From positions 8,297,630 to 8,361,629 of the forward strand of contig CM022677.1 in NCBI GenBank assembly GCA_012295275.1: a DNA stretch of 64,000 nucleotides. The letters are read 5' to 3'. The notes under the pieces were generated by a model that was not told the DNA's origin, ran no database searches, and saw only the letters and a program-made list of their open reading frames with translations. The position numbers and the translations under genes are program-made. This DNA comes from Chrysomallon squamiferum (Eukaryota > Mollusca > Gastropoda > Neomphalida > Peltospiridae). Positions 1 through 13,296 of the stretch are shown here, piece after piece. The first letter of the stretch is position 1. Each line of letters opens with the position of its first letter.

Positions 1-1095
1 TATGCTACATATGAAATAACCTGGTCATATTTTTAACGTTGACATAGAGCTATATAGGTATTTAGCTTTAATAATATGAAAGAATTTAGGGCCCCACCCA
101 TTATAAACTTTAATATGGTTAAAAAAAATATCATTTAATGGATAGCAATTTAGTATAAATCTTTAAAAAAATAAATCGTAAATAAACTGACAGAAAACAA
201 CCTGCCAAACAAAATCAGTGTATTTTCTTTTAATAGTTTTATTAGTATATTAAAAAAATAATAATAAAAATAAAAATTATTAATAATACTAATAATAAAT
301 AAATAAATAAATAAATAAATAAAAATTGTGAGTTGACACATAGTTGTTGTGTGGTGTTTACTTTGATGTGTGCTACACATGTCAATTTCTTTTAAAACAA
401 ATTTAATTACTGGCCCCACAAAATTATACTTAAATAAAAAAATTAAAAAATCCAAACTCATTAACAACTATAATAATAAATAGTACTACCTGTCTGCTTC
501 ACAAAATGAAATACTTTAAGCAACTTTTTTGTTGCATGATAATGCGATTACACCAATTCTGTAGAAGATTCTTCGAACGTCAAACAAAAAATTAAATCCG
601 TCAAGTCTCGACAATCATCCCGCATTTTTCCGAAAATACAATCCTAAAAAAAAAGAAATAAAAAGAGTTCAAAATAAATAAATAAAATAAAAGAACATAA
701 CAACCTTTATTAAAATATACTCGATGTGGTTCTTTTTTATTATTATTATTTTTTTTTTTTTTTTTATTAGCCAATCATTGACCTAAACTTCAAATAAACG
801 GTGTTGTTATTTTCTTTACCCCTACTTTTTCTTTCTTCTTCTTCTTTTTTATTTATTTATATTTATGCACCAAATAAAATCACAAAGCTTACAGTTCACA
901 TTACAATAAGTTGCATAAGCTGCTTACTACTGGCCAGGAATTTACCAGAGTTTGATATAGGTCTGAAAACATGATCTGAAAAAATAATAAATAAAAAATG
1001 TAAAAAATGTACAACATTAAAAACTGAGCGAGACTGGAAACAAATAATCCCATCAAACATTCTTAATGGCACAACATTTATTTCTCTTAAAACAA

Positions 1096-1143
<48 letters not shown>

Positions 1144-2111
1144 TCAATGTTTGAACCTATTCTATCATCTGTTGTCAAATGAAGGGTGTATTCACCTTTT
1201 CGGGTGTCTTCTGCTGGTGTGCTGAAATGTTAAATAAAAACATGTGAAAGTAAATACAACAAACAGGAAAGTAAAAAAGATATGTACTTAAGAGAAAAAA
1301 GAGTGTGGCTGACTATACTGATTTCGACTGCCTGTATTAATGTTAAGAAAATTGTTAGATTTGATTAGTAAAATAGAAAACCGTAGAAATCACTACCAAA
1401 AAAAAAAAAAAAAAAAAAAAAAGAAAGAAAAAGTAAACCATAAATAAATAAATCACACTCCAGGTTCAGACACAGGTACCTGCATTGTCACGAGAGGTAG
1501 TAGGAATTAGTCTCACTTTCACTTTTATTGTTTTCAATATTTCCAAATTTTCGTTGCTTGTAAACCAATGAAATTCTTTTGATAAAAAAAAACTATTAAA
1601 ATAAACTATAGTTTTCTTCAAAACGATCGCGTTTTTCAGCCATTGATCTCAAAGTAAATTTTCAACTAAAGATTTCCAGTCACGTAGAAAGATCGGCGGG
1701 AAATATAAATATGTCGACTAGAAATTCTATCTTGAGAAAAGATCAAACCCAACGTTAGGCCTATTATTCTCACATTTCTAACTACTGCCAGTGTTTTGCA
1801 CGCACAGGCACAGTCATATACAAAGTCTGTTTATACAAGATATATATATATATATATATATATATCATGATAATAATATCTGTATGTCACATCAGTTTAA
1901 TGTGAAAACAATAATTCTTCTAGTACTTCAAATAGTATATTATTTGTTTTAAGATACCACTGTTATTTAAGAAGCTTTACAAGACAACTTAGAAATATAA
2001 TAGATCCGTAATTACCAGCGTCATTTTTTATCAACCTTAGAAAAAGAATGGGAATTAGTGAATGCAAAATGGGCTATAGACATAGAGATTTCAGCAGTTG
2101 TTATCTACATC

Positions 2112-2161
<50 letters not shown>

Positions 2162-2790
2162 CATTTACACATGTGATTGGTTTTTTTTTTTTTTTTCTGT
2201 ATTTATGCATATTCATAGAATTAGAAAACGCTTTGGCTTAGGAATTTTATTTTATTGTCAAAAATAATCATTTTCTAATTTCATTCGAATTTATTTAATC
2301 TGCTCCGGTTGAGCTTTAAGCCCAATTCGCTAGTTTTTCTGCTGTTTTTTTTACTAAACATTTATTCATCAACATAAAACTTTTTAAAATTGAATACAGA
2401 AGCAATCGGGATTGTACAGAAATAAACTTCTAGAAAAACATTTTAAAAAACTGTTTATATAGTATCTTTTTTTTATATCTATAAATAAAAGTGTAACCTC
2501 TGAAACATTTTTTTTCAAAAACATTTCTGCACTGGCTGCTACACCATCATATTTTGTATAAACAAGAATGCATGTCGCCAAATATAACAATATCGTTATT
2601 AAACCTGCTTTTTTTTTCTATCAAAAAGTTCGCCTCATTGAATGACCTTGTATCGAATGTTCTGTTACAGTTGTCCCCCTTCGCAAAGATGCAATTTTTT
2701 TTTAATTATATATATATATATATATACTAGGCAATATCGATGAACATTATTATTTAATTAATGTATTCATTTATTATTATGGTTATTATG

Positions 2791-2848
<58 letters not shown>

Positions 2849-4886
2849 TAATTATTAAAATAAATCATGTAGACTGTCTAAAACATTTTTATGAGGATGC
2901 TAATGATCTACTGTTTAATTTTTATTTTGTCTTGGAAGTGAACACCTTCCAATATTTCTTTTGTTTAATGTATATTTTTTAATGCAGGAAAATTTGTAAA
3001 TCACATGAACAGAAGTTTAAATGTTTAACAAAAAATGTAAAGAAAGCTAAGAAAGGGTCTAGAAATGGAAAAGTGATGAGTTAATTTTACTTCTAATCTT
3101 TCATTACATTAATTAAAAGGTGTACATCAGCGCAAGTTGTATAGTTAATATACTTTACATTTCTTATTATACCTGAAGTTCTCTTATTACATTAGATATT
3201 AATATAACCGCTTCACCCGTAATAATCTATATAACAACGAAGCAGACACCATAGTTGTCAGTCCTCCCTTTGTCAACAGCTAAATAACAACAACAACAAC
3301 AGTAATAACACCTTAATATTTTTATTTTTTATTTTTCTCTAAAAGCGCACTCTTCCTATATGTTTGACGCTATTCTCTTAGTTTCATTAGAACTGTTCTG
3401 AAAACGGGATATAAAAATTACTTCGAATTTTTTATTAGGCCTCGTAAAGTTATCAGATAAATCAGATTTATTCTTAGTGTATTGTTTCAGTCGAGATAAA
3501 AACTAAATACTTCTTTTTAAAAAAAGTATATAATAATGATAATAATGATTTATTTATAATGTAATTACATGAGAAATCGTGAACTTTTATCAAAACCACA
3601 GTTAACTAAAGAATATCGCTATTTGCACTGATAATGTTATTCAAAAATAAGACCTGTCTGTATTATTTATATGGCATTCTAACATTATATTAATTAGAGA
3701 TTATCGGTTATATTATTGGATAAATATGGAATTTCATTCTCGATTATTAACTTACTTTTAGATGTGTTTAAGAAAAATTAATGATATATTCTTAATTACA
3801 TAATTTGATAAATACTAGCTGAATTTTAGATTAATTATGTGATTTCATCTAGAGACAGAGATGTAAATTGTGTCGCGGAATGTCATGTTACAGCGATCAT
3901 AAAACACAATATCACATAGGAGGAAAATGTCCCAAAATAAATAGTTGGGACATTTTTATATTTAATCATATCAAAATTATTTCTAAAGATGTTATTTGAT
4001 TCAGATGGACATTTTTATATTTAATCATATCAAAATATACTTAATTGTTTCAAACTATATTTAACTATATCTGAATATATTTGTCTTAAACGTTTTATTT
4101 GCTACTGTGTAGCTACATACTTACCTTCTAATTAACGGTTCTATTTTGTAAACTCTTCAGAACATGAAATATATTTCATTATTTTCTGCAAGTGATTATG
4201 TGCGTGTGTGCGTGTGTCTGTCTGTGTGTCCATATTTATCTCTATAAAAATGTAACCGTATCTTATTTAAATTTATTTTGTGAATATGAATGTGTAAGTA
4301 AAGTGCCATTTGAAAACTGCGAATGTGAAAAAGGACTCAATATTTTTGTTGAAATGTACGCAAACTAATAAAAACATGTTCCTTATATCAATTCAGGTCT
4401 TCTGTTTTATGATTTACAGTCAGCGATCAAGTGGGTTAAGAGAATTTACATTATCCTCACTTGAAGAAATCACAGTTGTTTTCACACGAGTGTTCACAAT
4501 AATCATGTTCTATGAAAAGGGATATATTTTTAGAGATAGATTTGATGTTGAAGTGTGCACTTGTTTAACCAACAAAAACTGATTTTCTGAGACTACCGAG
4601 TTCAAGATTAATAAACTGTAATGAAAATTACAAACAACTTTTCTTGCGTTCAAATCCTATACTAAAATGTATTATTACTATTTCTATTAATATCACCATA
4701 GTTGCTGTCCTTGTTCCTAGCTTTGTTGCTGTAATTCTCATTATTGTTTTGCGCTTTTTATTAGTCATTACTTTCTGAGTATTAAATTGTATTATTGTAA
4801 TTTCTATTAATGTCTCCGTCGTTGCCGTCGTACCGGCATAGTTCCTAACGTAGCTATTAGAGTGCTTCTCATAGTTCTTCTTTGTT
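1..4886. repeat. Left arm of a ~4.9-kb inverted repeat
   Basis: The whole arm reads as the reverse complement of 6927-11888. Its first bases (tatgctacatatg) pair with the bases ending at 11888, and the inner end (agtgcttctcatagttctt, near 4880) pairs with the first bases after the gap at 6927. The arms differ by scattered substitutions, microsatellite length changes and one large indel, so they are diverged and not a mirrored duplicate read. No convincing exon was found inside. The sequence is AT-rich with microsatellites: TG at 1097-1142, AT at 1841-1865, CA at 2114-2163 and ATT at about 2791-2846. Because homology is present from base 1, the arm probably continues beyond the window. Confidence 0.93.
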
Positions 4887-5560
4887 TTTTATCACCTATT
4901 ATTCTTATTTCTTATTTTTGCGCATCCTGTATTAAAATATATTATTAATACATCTTTATTATTAGTGTTAACGTTGGAGACGCTGCTGTCGTACCTGTGT
5001 TGTCCTTCAAGGCTTGGTGTTTATTATTCTTTTTCGCATTTTACAATTCTTACTTTCCTACAGTACATATCCAGTATTGAAATTACTATTATTATTACTG
5101 ATATTACCACTAATTTATTGCTATTTCTACTAATCTGCCGCCGTTTCTTTATCGATACTATCGCTATTACTACTAATCTCTCACTGTTACTTCAGCAATA
5201 CTACTTCTATTACTATTAATCTGTCAGTTACTTCATCGATACTTTTGATATTACTACTAATCTGTCACTGTTACTGCGTGAATAGCGATACTACTGATAT
5301 TACTACTAATCACTTTTACTTCAGCAATACCACTGCTATTATTACTAATCTGTCACTGTTACATCAGCCATACTACTATGGCTGTGACTGCTACTTCAGA
5401 GATATTACTGATATTACTATTAATATGTCACTGCTACTTCAGATATACTACTGCTATTACTACTAATGTGCCACTGATATCACTAATATTTCAACCATAC
5501 TACTGATATTACTACTAATCTGTCACTGTTATTTCAACCATACTACTGATATATAAATGG
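4640..5560. repeat. TAC/TTA-rich cryptic minisatellite
   Basis: Degenerate units of roughly 57 bp alternate 'tattactactaatctgtcac' with 'tacttcagcaatactactg'. They are clearest from 5050 to 5550. The part before 4886 lies in the inverted-repeat arm and the rest lies in the loop. Open frames over it are by-products of the repeat. Similar TAC-rich arrays occur at 14.53-14.94 kb and 54.9-56.4 kb. Confidence 0.7.
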
Positions 5561-5790
5561 AATATAAAACATGCTTTATAACTTTAGAAATGTTCTGTTT
5601 AATGATTTACTGTTGTGGTTATCAATATACCTAATGTAATTCATTAGCCATAAAGTTCCACTAAATCATTAACAACTGAATGTTTTTGTTTTTTATGGGG
5701 GGTTTTGGGTTTTTTTTAAGAGAAATCCTTAATATTATTTGAGTCATTTTTCACTTTTGTAGGCAGAGAAGTATAATTATTGCTTGTTAC

Positions 5791-5943
5791 CTGGACATAA
5801 GACATTTGTTTCACATGCTTCTTGAAGATTCCTCTTCGTATCTGTGCATGCTCGCATCTCAAATCTTATTCTAGTGCCTCTACCACATGTTTCACTACAA
5901 CTACCCAGTCTCTGAAGTGTCCATGCAGACCAGGCACCATCAA
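5791..5943 (-). CDS. Thrombospondin type 1 repeat exon (internal exon)
   Basis: Read on the minus strand, a pyrimidine-rich acceptor (tttaatttcacgcttatag) opens a 153-nt exon that ends at a gtaaca donor (ccag before it). It has no stop. Translation gives a DGAWSAW start followed by GSCSETCGRGTRIRF, then RAC, EAC and VLC cysteines. This is the WxxW, CSxTCGxGxxxR and spaced-cysteine pattern of TSP1 domains. Five cysteines are visible; a sixth could come from a neighbouring exon. It starts with two split-codon bases and ends with one, so flanking exons are required. TSP1 domains occur in secreted or cell-surface adhesion proteins. The rest of the gene was not found; downstream exons would lie at lower coordinates and upstream exons toward the gap. 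The domain call is secure, but the parent gene is unknown. Confidence 0.8.
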
Positions 5944-6100
5944 CTATAAGCGTGAAATTAAAGAATAAATAAATTAATATAAAAATAAATATATTAAAAA
6001 TGAATTAAATATTCTTTAATTGCGCTTGAATATTAAATATTCTTAAATATCTTAAAGACAGGTTATTGATCAGATATGCAAAATTATCTATGAATTAATG

Positions 6101-6450
6101 CAGTGGTTCTCAATCACTTTTTGCCAACGGCACACCTGGCTAAATATATATGAAAAATATTTGAATTTTGCAAAATAAAAACATGGCAAGTCATAGACGG
6201 CATACAACCGTACACACAGACTAGTCATAGACACATGGAATAACTCAAACTAAATAAAGAAAAACACAGCTATACTTTATTGCAGTGTTTCGAATGTTAT
6301 CAGTCAAATAGCTGGCTTCTTTAGTGAGAAATTTGTGCCTGGCATTTTTTCCTAATTTCCTCAGTGTTTGGTCGAATATGAGACAGACACACCCTCATTT
6401 CTGCTTTCGTTGTAGTAATATCTCGTGCTTCATGTTTTTGATGTTGCCTA
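6101..6450. mobile_element. hAT-type transposon end (fragment)
   Basis: The sequence cagtggttctcaatc followed by a T-rich stretch and cggcacacc matches the well-known terminal sequence of non-autonomous hAT (Charlie/Tip100-like) elements, as I recall them. About 300 bp of low-GC internal sequence follow. The other end was not found before the 200-N gap, so the element is truncated or runs into the gap. No transposase frame is visible. Confidence 0.55.
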
Positions 6451-6726
6451 ATTCACATATATAAGTAGTTGAAAATTGTAATAAAATTGCTAAAACTTTT
6501 TGTGTATGCACGTGTATAGATAGATAGATCAGATAGATCCTGAAGTCACTATCAGTAATTGCAATATATGATCACTAGATAAGTTTCTATATTTTCAGTC
6601 GGTAAACAAAAACAATATTACTTTTTAAATATTTAATTACCAGTTTAATCTTAAAAGCCCCTAGTGCTTGTACAAACTTCAGTCTGTGTTTATCAGTAGC
6701 TCCATCCATATGGGACAGACAGTCGG

Positions 6727-6926
6727 NNNNNNNNNNNNNNNNNNNNNNNNNNNNNNNNNNNNNNNNNNNNNNNNNNNNNNNNNNNNNNNNNNNNNNNNNN
6801 NNNNNNNNNNNNNNNNNNNNNNNNNNNNNNNNNNNNNNNNNNNNNNNNNNNNNNNNNNNNNNNNNNNNNNNNNNNNNNNNNNNNNNNNNNNNNNNNNNNN
6901 NNNNNNNNNNNNNNNNNNNNNNNNNN
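6727..6926. other. Assembly gap of exactly 200 N
   Basis: A run of exactly 200 N is a conventional scaffold join of unknown length, not measured sequence. The inverted-repeat right arm begins at the next base. Open frames spanning the N run are artefacts. Confidence 0.98.
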
Positions 6927-9900
6927 GCAAAGAACATAATGAGAAGCACTCTAATGTTAGGAATAGTGCCGGTACGACGGCAACGACGGCGACATTAATA
7001 GAAATTACAATAATACAATTTAATACTCAGAAAGTATGAGTAATGACTAATAAAAAGCGCAAAGCAATAATGAGAATTACACAACAAAGCTAGGAACAAG
7101 GACAGCAACTATGGTGGTATTAATGGAAATAGTAATAATACATTTTAGTATAGGATTTGAACGCAAGAAAAGTTGTTTTGTAATTTTCATTACACTTTAT
7201 TAATCTTGAACTCGGTAGTCTCAGAAAATCAGTGCAGTGTTGGTTAAACAAGTGCACACTTCAGCATCGAACCTATCTCTGAAAATATATCCCTTTTCAT
7301 AGAACATGATTATTGTAAACACTCGTGTGAAAACAACTGTGATTTCTTCACGTGAGGATAATGTAAATTCTCTTAACCCACTTGATCGCTGACTCTAAAT
7401 CATAAAACAAAAGACCTGAAGGAACGTGTATTTATTAGTTTGCGTACATTTCACATTCACAGTTTACAATAGGCATTTTTCTTACACATTCATATTTACA
7501 AAATAAATATAAATAGGATAATTTTACATTTTTACACAGATGCATATGGACGCACACACACACACATGCACACACGCACGTAATCACTTGCAGAAAATTA
7601 TGAAACATATTTCATGTTCTGAAGAGTTTACAAAATAGAACCGTTAATTAGAAGGTAAGTACGTGGCTACATAGTAGCAAATAAAACGTTTAAGACAAAT
7701 ATATTGAGATATAATTAAATATATTTTGAAATAATTAAGTATATTTTGATATGATTAAATATATTTTAATATGTTTAAATAATGTTGATATGATTAAATA
7801 TAAAAATGTCCATCTGAATCAAATAACATCTTTAAAATATACTCATCTATTTATTTTGGGACATTTTGCTCCTATATTTATTCTGTGATAATATTAAAAC
7901 GAACCCTTGCTTCTAGAATTAAGGTTTGGTCTTTGTTCAGAAAACCAATATTGTTAAAAAAACCCAATAAAAAACGAGAAATAGATTAAGCTCTAATATG
8001 ATATTAACAAATTAAAGAAAATCTCTCAGTATTTCTTGATATTAAGCAAAACGTAACAACGTAAGATAGAAGCTTTGTATCTCCGCTTCACATCTAAATA
8101 TGAATATCTTCTTTCAACATTAATATTAATATTAAATATTAAAATAATGCTGATCTTGTTAAAATTTTATTTTTTATTATTGTACAATTAGTGTGCAGTT
8201 ATCAAAACAAAAAAAAGTATTTCTTCGGTAATGTTATTAGGTATACAAGTCAATATACTGATAGTAATAGTGAAGCTGTAATATTAACTCAGTACATTGA
8301 AAAACACATCTGTTTTTTGTTTGTTTGTTTTTTGTTTCCAAATTAATGTCCTTCTTATCATATACTGAAAAAGTATTAACTGTAGTCTTTAATTTTAAGT
8401 TCTTTATTATCAATAATAAGATTATACAGAAACGCGTGAAGTGCTAGATGAATATTGCATTTATTACTGAAAATTAAATGTGCACCTTTCAATGTCACAA
8501 TGTGATACTTTGTTTTATGACCACAGTAACATGACATTCCGCGACACAATTTACATCTCTCCCTACATGAAATTACATGATTAATCTAAAATTCAAATTT
8601 ATCAAATTATGTAATTAAGTATATATCACTAATTTTTCTTAGAAAAGTAAGTTAATAATCTAGAATGAAATTCCATATTTATTCAGTAATATAACCTATA
8701 ATCTCTAATTAATATAATGTTAAAATGCCATATAAATAATACGTGATATAACTAGGGTCTTATTTTTGGGTAACATTATCAGTGCAAATAGCGATATTCT
8801 TTAGTTAACTGTGGTTTTGATAAAAGTTCACGATTTTTCATGTAATTACATTATAAATAAATCATTATTATCATTATTATACACTTTTTTAAAAAGAAGT
8901 ATTTTGTTTTTATCTCGACAGAAACAATATAGTAAGAATAAATCTGATTTATCTGATAACTTTACGAGGGGATTTTGACAATTATGCTGTCTGCTTCATT
9001 GTTATGTAGATTATTACTGGTGAAGCGGTTATATTAACATCTAATGTAATAAGAGAACTTCAGGTATAATAAGAAATGTAAAGTATATTACACTATACAA
9101 CTTGCGCTGATGCACACCTTTTAATTAATGTAATGAAAGAATAGAAGTAAAATTAACTCATCACTTTTCCATTTCTAGACCCTTTCTTAGCTTTCTTTAC
9201 ATTTTTTGTTAAACATTTAAACTTCTATTCATGTGATTTACAAATTTTCCTGCATTAAAAAATATACATTAAAGAAAAGAAATATTGGAAGTTGTTCACT
9301 TCCAAGACAAAATAAAAACTAAAAGGTAGCTCATTAGCATCATCATTAAAATGTTTTAGACAGTCTACATGATTTATTTTAATAATTAATATAATAATAA
9401 TAATAATAATAATCATAATAATAATAATAATAATAAATGAATACATTAATTAAATAATAATGTTCATCGATATTGCCTATATTACCACTAGTATAATAAA
9501 TAAAAATTGCATCTTTGCGAAGGGGGACAACTGTTACAGAACATTCGATACAAGGTCATTCAATGAGGCGAACTTTTTGATAGAAAAAAAAAGCAGGTTT
9601 AATAACGCGACATGCATTCTTGTGTATACAAAATATGATACAAAATATGATGGTGTAGCAGCCAGTGCGGTAATGTTCTTGAAAAAAAATGTTTTGAGAG
9701 GTTACAGTTTTATTTATAGATATAAAAAAAAAGGATACTATGTAAACAATTTTTGAAATGTTTTAAATATATTTATAAATGCATTTTACTAGAAGTTTAT
9801 TTCTGTACAATCCCGATTGCTTCTGTATTCTATTTTAAAAAGTCTTATGTTGATGAATAAATGTTTAGTAAAAAACAGCAGAAATCTAGCGAATTGGGCT

Positions 9901-10823
9901 TAAAGCTTTTTCTAAGTTTGATAAAAAATGACGCGGGTAATTACGGATCTATTACATTTCTAAGTTGTCTTGTAAAGCTTCTTAAATAACAGTTGTATCT
10001 TAAAACAAATAATATACTATTTGAAGTACTTGAATAATTATTGTTTTCACATTAAACTGATGGGACATACAGATATTATTATCATAATATATATATATAT
10101 ATCTATATACACATACATAAATCTTGTTTAAAACAGACTTTGTATATGACTGTGCGTGTGCGTGCAAAACACTGGAATTAGTTAGAAATGTGAGAATAAT
10201 AGGCCTAACGTTGGGTTTGATCTTTTCTCAAGATAGAATTTCTAGTCGAGATATATATATTTCCCGCCGATCTTTCTATGTGACTGGAAATCTTTAGTTG
10301 AAAATTGTTTCGTCATTTTTACTTTGAGAACAATGGCTGAAAAACGCGATCGTTTTGAAGAAAACCATAGGTTATTTTAATAGTTTTTTTTTATCAAAAT
10401 AATTTCATTGGTTTACAAGCAACGAAAATTAGGAAATATTGAAAACAATAAAAGTGAAAGTGAGACTAATTCCTACTACCTCTCGTGACAATGGAGGTAC
10501 CTGTGTCTGAACCTGGAGTGTGATTTATTTATTTTTGGTTTACTTTTTCTTTCTTTTTTTTTTTTTTTTTTGGTAGAGGTTTCTACGTTTTTCTATTTTA
10601 CTAATCAAATCTAACAATTTTCTGAACATTAATACAGGCACTCGAAATCAGTATAGTCAGCCACACTCTTTTTTCTCTTAAGTACATATCTTTTTTACTT
10701 TCCTGTTTGTTGTATTTACTTTCACGTTTTTATTTAACATTTCAGCACACCAGCAGAAGACACCCGAAAAGGTGAATACACCCTTCATTTGACAACAGAT
10801 GATAGAATAGGTTCAAACACTGA

Positions 10824-10858
<35 letters not shown>

Positions 10859-11888
10859 TTTGTTTTAAGAGAAATAAATGTTGTGCATTTTTTACTTTTT
10901 TTATGTATTATTTTTTCAGACCATGTTTTCAGACCTATATCAAACTCTGGTAAATTCCTGGCCAGTAGTAAGCAGCTTATGCAACTTATTGTAATGTGAA
11001 CTGTAAGCTTTGTGATTTTATTTGGTGCATAAATATAAATAAATAAAAAAGAAGAAGAAGAAAGAAAAAGTAGGGTAAAAAAAATAACAACACCGTTTAT
11101 TTGAAGTTTAGGTCAATGATTGGCTAATAAAAAAAATAAATAATAATAATAATAAAAAAGAACCACATCGAGTATATTTTAATAAAGGTTGTTATGTTCT
11201 TTTATTTTATTTATTTATTTTGAACTCTTTTTATTTCATTTTTTTAGGATTGTATTTTCATAAAAATGCGGGATGATTGTCGAGACTTGACGGATTTTAT
11301 TTTTTGTTTGACGTTCGAAGAATCTTCTACAGAACTGGTGTAATCGCATTATCATGCAACAAAAAAGTTGCTTAAAGTATTTCATTTTGTGAAGCAGACA
11401 GGTAGTACTATTAATTATTATAGTTGTTAATGAGTTTGGATTTTTTGATTTTTTTATTTAAGTATAATTTTGTGGGGCCAGTAATTAAATTTGTTTTAAA
11501 AGAAATTGACATGTGTAGCACACACCAAAGTAAACACCACACAACAACTATGTGTCAACTCACAAACAATTTTTATTTATTTATTTATTTATTTATTATT
11601 ATTATTATTAATAATTTTTATTTGTATTATTATTTTTTTAATATACTAATAAAACTATTAAAAGAAAATACACTGATTTTGTTTGGCAGGTTGTTTTCTG
11701 TCAGTTTATTTACGATTCATTTTTTTAAAGATTTATTAAATTGCTATCCATTAAATGATATTTTATTTACCCATATTAAAGTTTATAATGGGTGGGGCCC
11801 TAAATTCTTTCATATTATTAAAGCTAAATACCTGTATAGCTCTAAGTTAACGTTAAAAATATGACCAGGTTATTTCATATGTAGCATA
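6927..11888. repeat. Right arm of the inverted repeat
   Basis: This is the reverse complement of 1-4886 and starts immediately after the 200-N gap. It carries about 625 bp (roughly 7876-8500) that are absent from the left arm near 3915. Its microsatellites match those of the other arm in position but differ in length: ATA near 9390-9435, AT near 10087-10103 and CA near 10825-10856. No exon was recognised. The open frame at 11424-11864 is AT-rich low-complexity sequence shared with the left arm and is not considered a gene. Confidence 0.93.
7876..8500. other. Arm-specific 625-bp insertion or left-arm deletion
   Basis: The left arm reads directly from the gctcctat-like motif into gtgatattgtg. 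The right arm interrupts the same place with about 625 bp. The heptamer tgtgata occurs at 7884-7890 and again at 8501-8507, flanking the extra segment. This fits either a target-site duplication from an insertion or microhomology used in a deletion of the left arm. No terminal inverted repeats or coding frame were seen in the segment. Confidence 0.6.
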
Positions 11889-12290
11889 AAATGTAAAATA
11901 TTAATAAAATTATTTGTTATAATAATATTTAACACACACAAACAGACACCACACACATATACACACACACAGAGATAATTTATAATCATAATCACAAAAG
12001 ATATTAATACACTGTACAATCTCCATGCACAAAACACTACTGAAATGATTATTTTTTGAAGTAGGTGTCTTATGCAGATAATATGACTAATACTATGGCA
12101 TCACAAAGCTATTTACATCTGTATCTACAGATAATGTACCTGGTTGACATTAATTGCTTCATGACACCTATATGTATTACAACATGTTCAACTAATACAG
12201 TATAAACCTATGAATATATAAGATCTTTATTATTATTATTCATTTGCTTTTTCATATCATTACTAATATTTATTTATTTTTGATGTTTTC
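11889..12290. other. AT-rich spacer, no gene seen
   Basis: It contains short CA-rich tracts (11933-11970) and TTA runs (12230-12240). If the inverted repeat extends beyond the window on the left, this stretch should match the reverse complement of the bases just upstream of position 1. Confidence 0.6.
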
Positions 12291-12507
12291 CAGGACCAGT
12301 TAAAATTATCATTGGTATGGATATTGCAGAAAGTGTAAGGAGAAAATATTCCAAATGAATTTAAAGAATGTTTCTATGAAAAATCAGAAGTGAGTGAATA
12401 TTTTATAAATATCTTATCCTCCTACACAATCATTGACCAGAACCCCTCTGTAGAGTGCAAGTGCTGCTGGAATACTATAATATGATGTATTGATGGTTTA
12501 CATTCAG

Positions 12508-12776
12508 CTGATGCTGGTAAAAAGACTTCATCTGCTACACTGTCAATCAAAACAACTTGGTAGATGACTGGATTGGCTGTGTGCAAAGGCAGCAGCCAGG
12601 AAGTTGAGCAGCAGGTGATGTCTCGCCTCATTCGACGGACCGAGCTAGTCCTGTACATGATTCAAAGTGGGACGAATGCACCCAGGTCCCTGTCCCCTAC
12701 TTCATCATCACAGAGTTTCAGAGAATGGATACTAGAGACTAGTGATAATGTGAACCAACAGTCTGGTGTCAAGTAA
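12508..12776 (+). pseudogene. Degenerate C-terminal-type exon, copy 1
   Basis: The sequence is paralogous to 18521-19008. A possible acceptor (tggtttacattcag) precedes ADAGKKTSSATL, then an in-frame TAG replaces the CAG (Q) of copy 2. Reading continues through SQEVEQQV, RTELVLYMIQSG and SPTSSSQSFREW to NVNQQSGVK and a stop at 12776. Relative to copy 2 it lacks about 130 bp encoding the Lys/Glu-rich coiled-coil-like segment (around KLDEKIKKRERRKQ). The loss runs between two similar short sequences (gtgacgtct and gtgatgtctc). I do not recognise the protein family. Its position just upstream of LRR exons suggests it belonged to the same locus. Confidence 0.5.
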
Positions 12777-13296
12777 TGTGTCAGGCCTGTGTTAGAATGT
12801 TTTCAGGAAACAGAATAACAGAAACATTATTTATTTATAACAGTTTATTATTTTTATTATTTTATTTTATGTTGCTATTAAGAGTTTTGAAAAAATGAAA
12901 TAAAGAATCAATTGACCATCTCTGTTGTTCAGATTTGACAAATACTCTTTGGGATTTGAAGTTTTTAGTATTTTCATTTTTTGTTTAATAGATATTCTGT
13001 ATTCCCTAACAGCTCTATTTAATGGCCAAACAAACCCAAACAATAATGAAGGTGTAAACTTGTATTGTCAATATATTTGTTTTCTGAAAATTATTATTAT
13101 TAGTGATTTTTTTAGAACCAGTATTATTCTGATAACTTGTTTGTTACTATTAGTGTCTTTTAAATAGTTACCAATGATTTGGATAAATATTTGTATTTAT
13201 ATTCACTTAATGTTTTCTCTTGATTTCAAGGTCTGCCCTCTTTGTTTATTATATATATAATTTTTTTCTTTCTATTTTTATTTTTTATTTTCACAG

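Noticed and set aside
896-1147. Open frames rich in THTHTH or VCVCVC here and at 2058-2267, 29299-29625, 47026-47226, 50267-50461, 51258-51467 and 54124-54333
   Set aside because: They are translations of CA/TG dinucleotide runs with short flanks; no domain, splice border or conservation is visible.
6587-7039. Open frames spanning the N run on both strands
   Set aside because: N codons are not stops, so the frames exist only because of the assembly gap.
11424-11864. 146-codon frame in the right arm (and its left-arm partner at 150-467)
   Set aside because: Phe/Ile/Leu/Tyr-rich low-complexity translation; the two arm copies do not conserve the frame over their full length.
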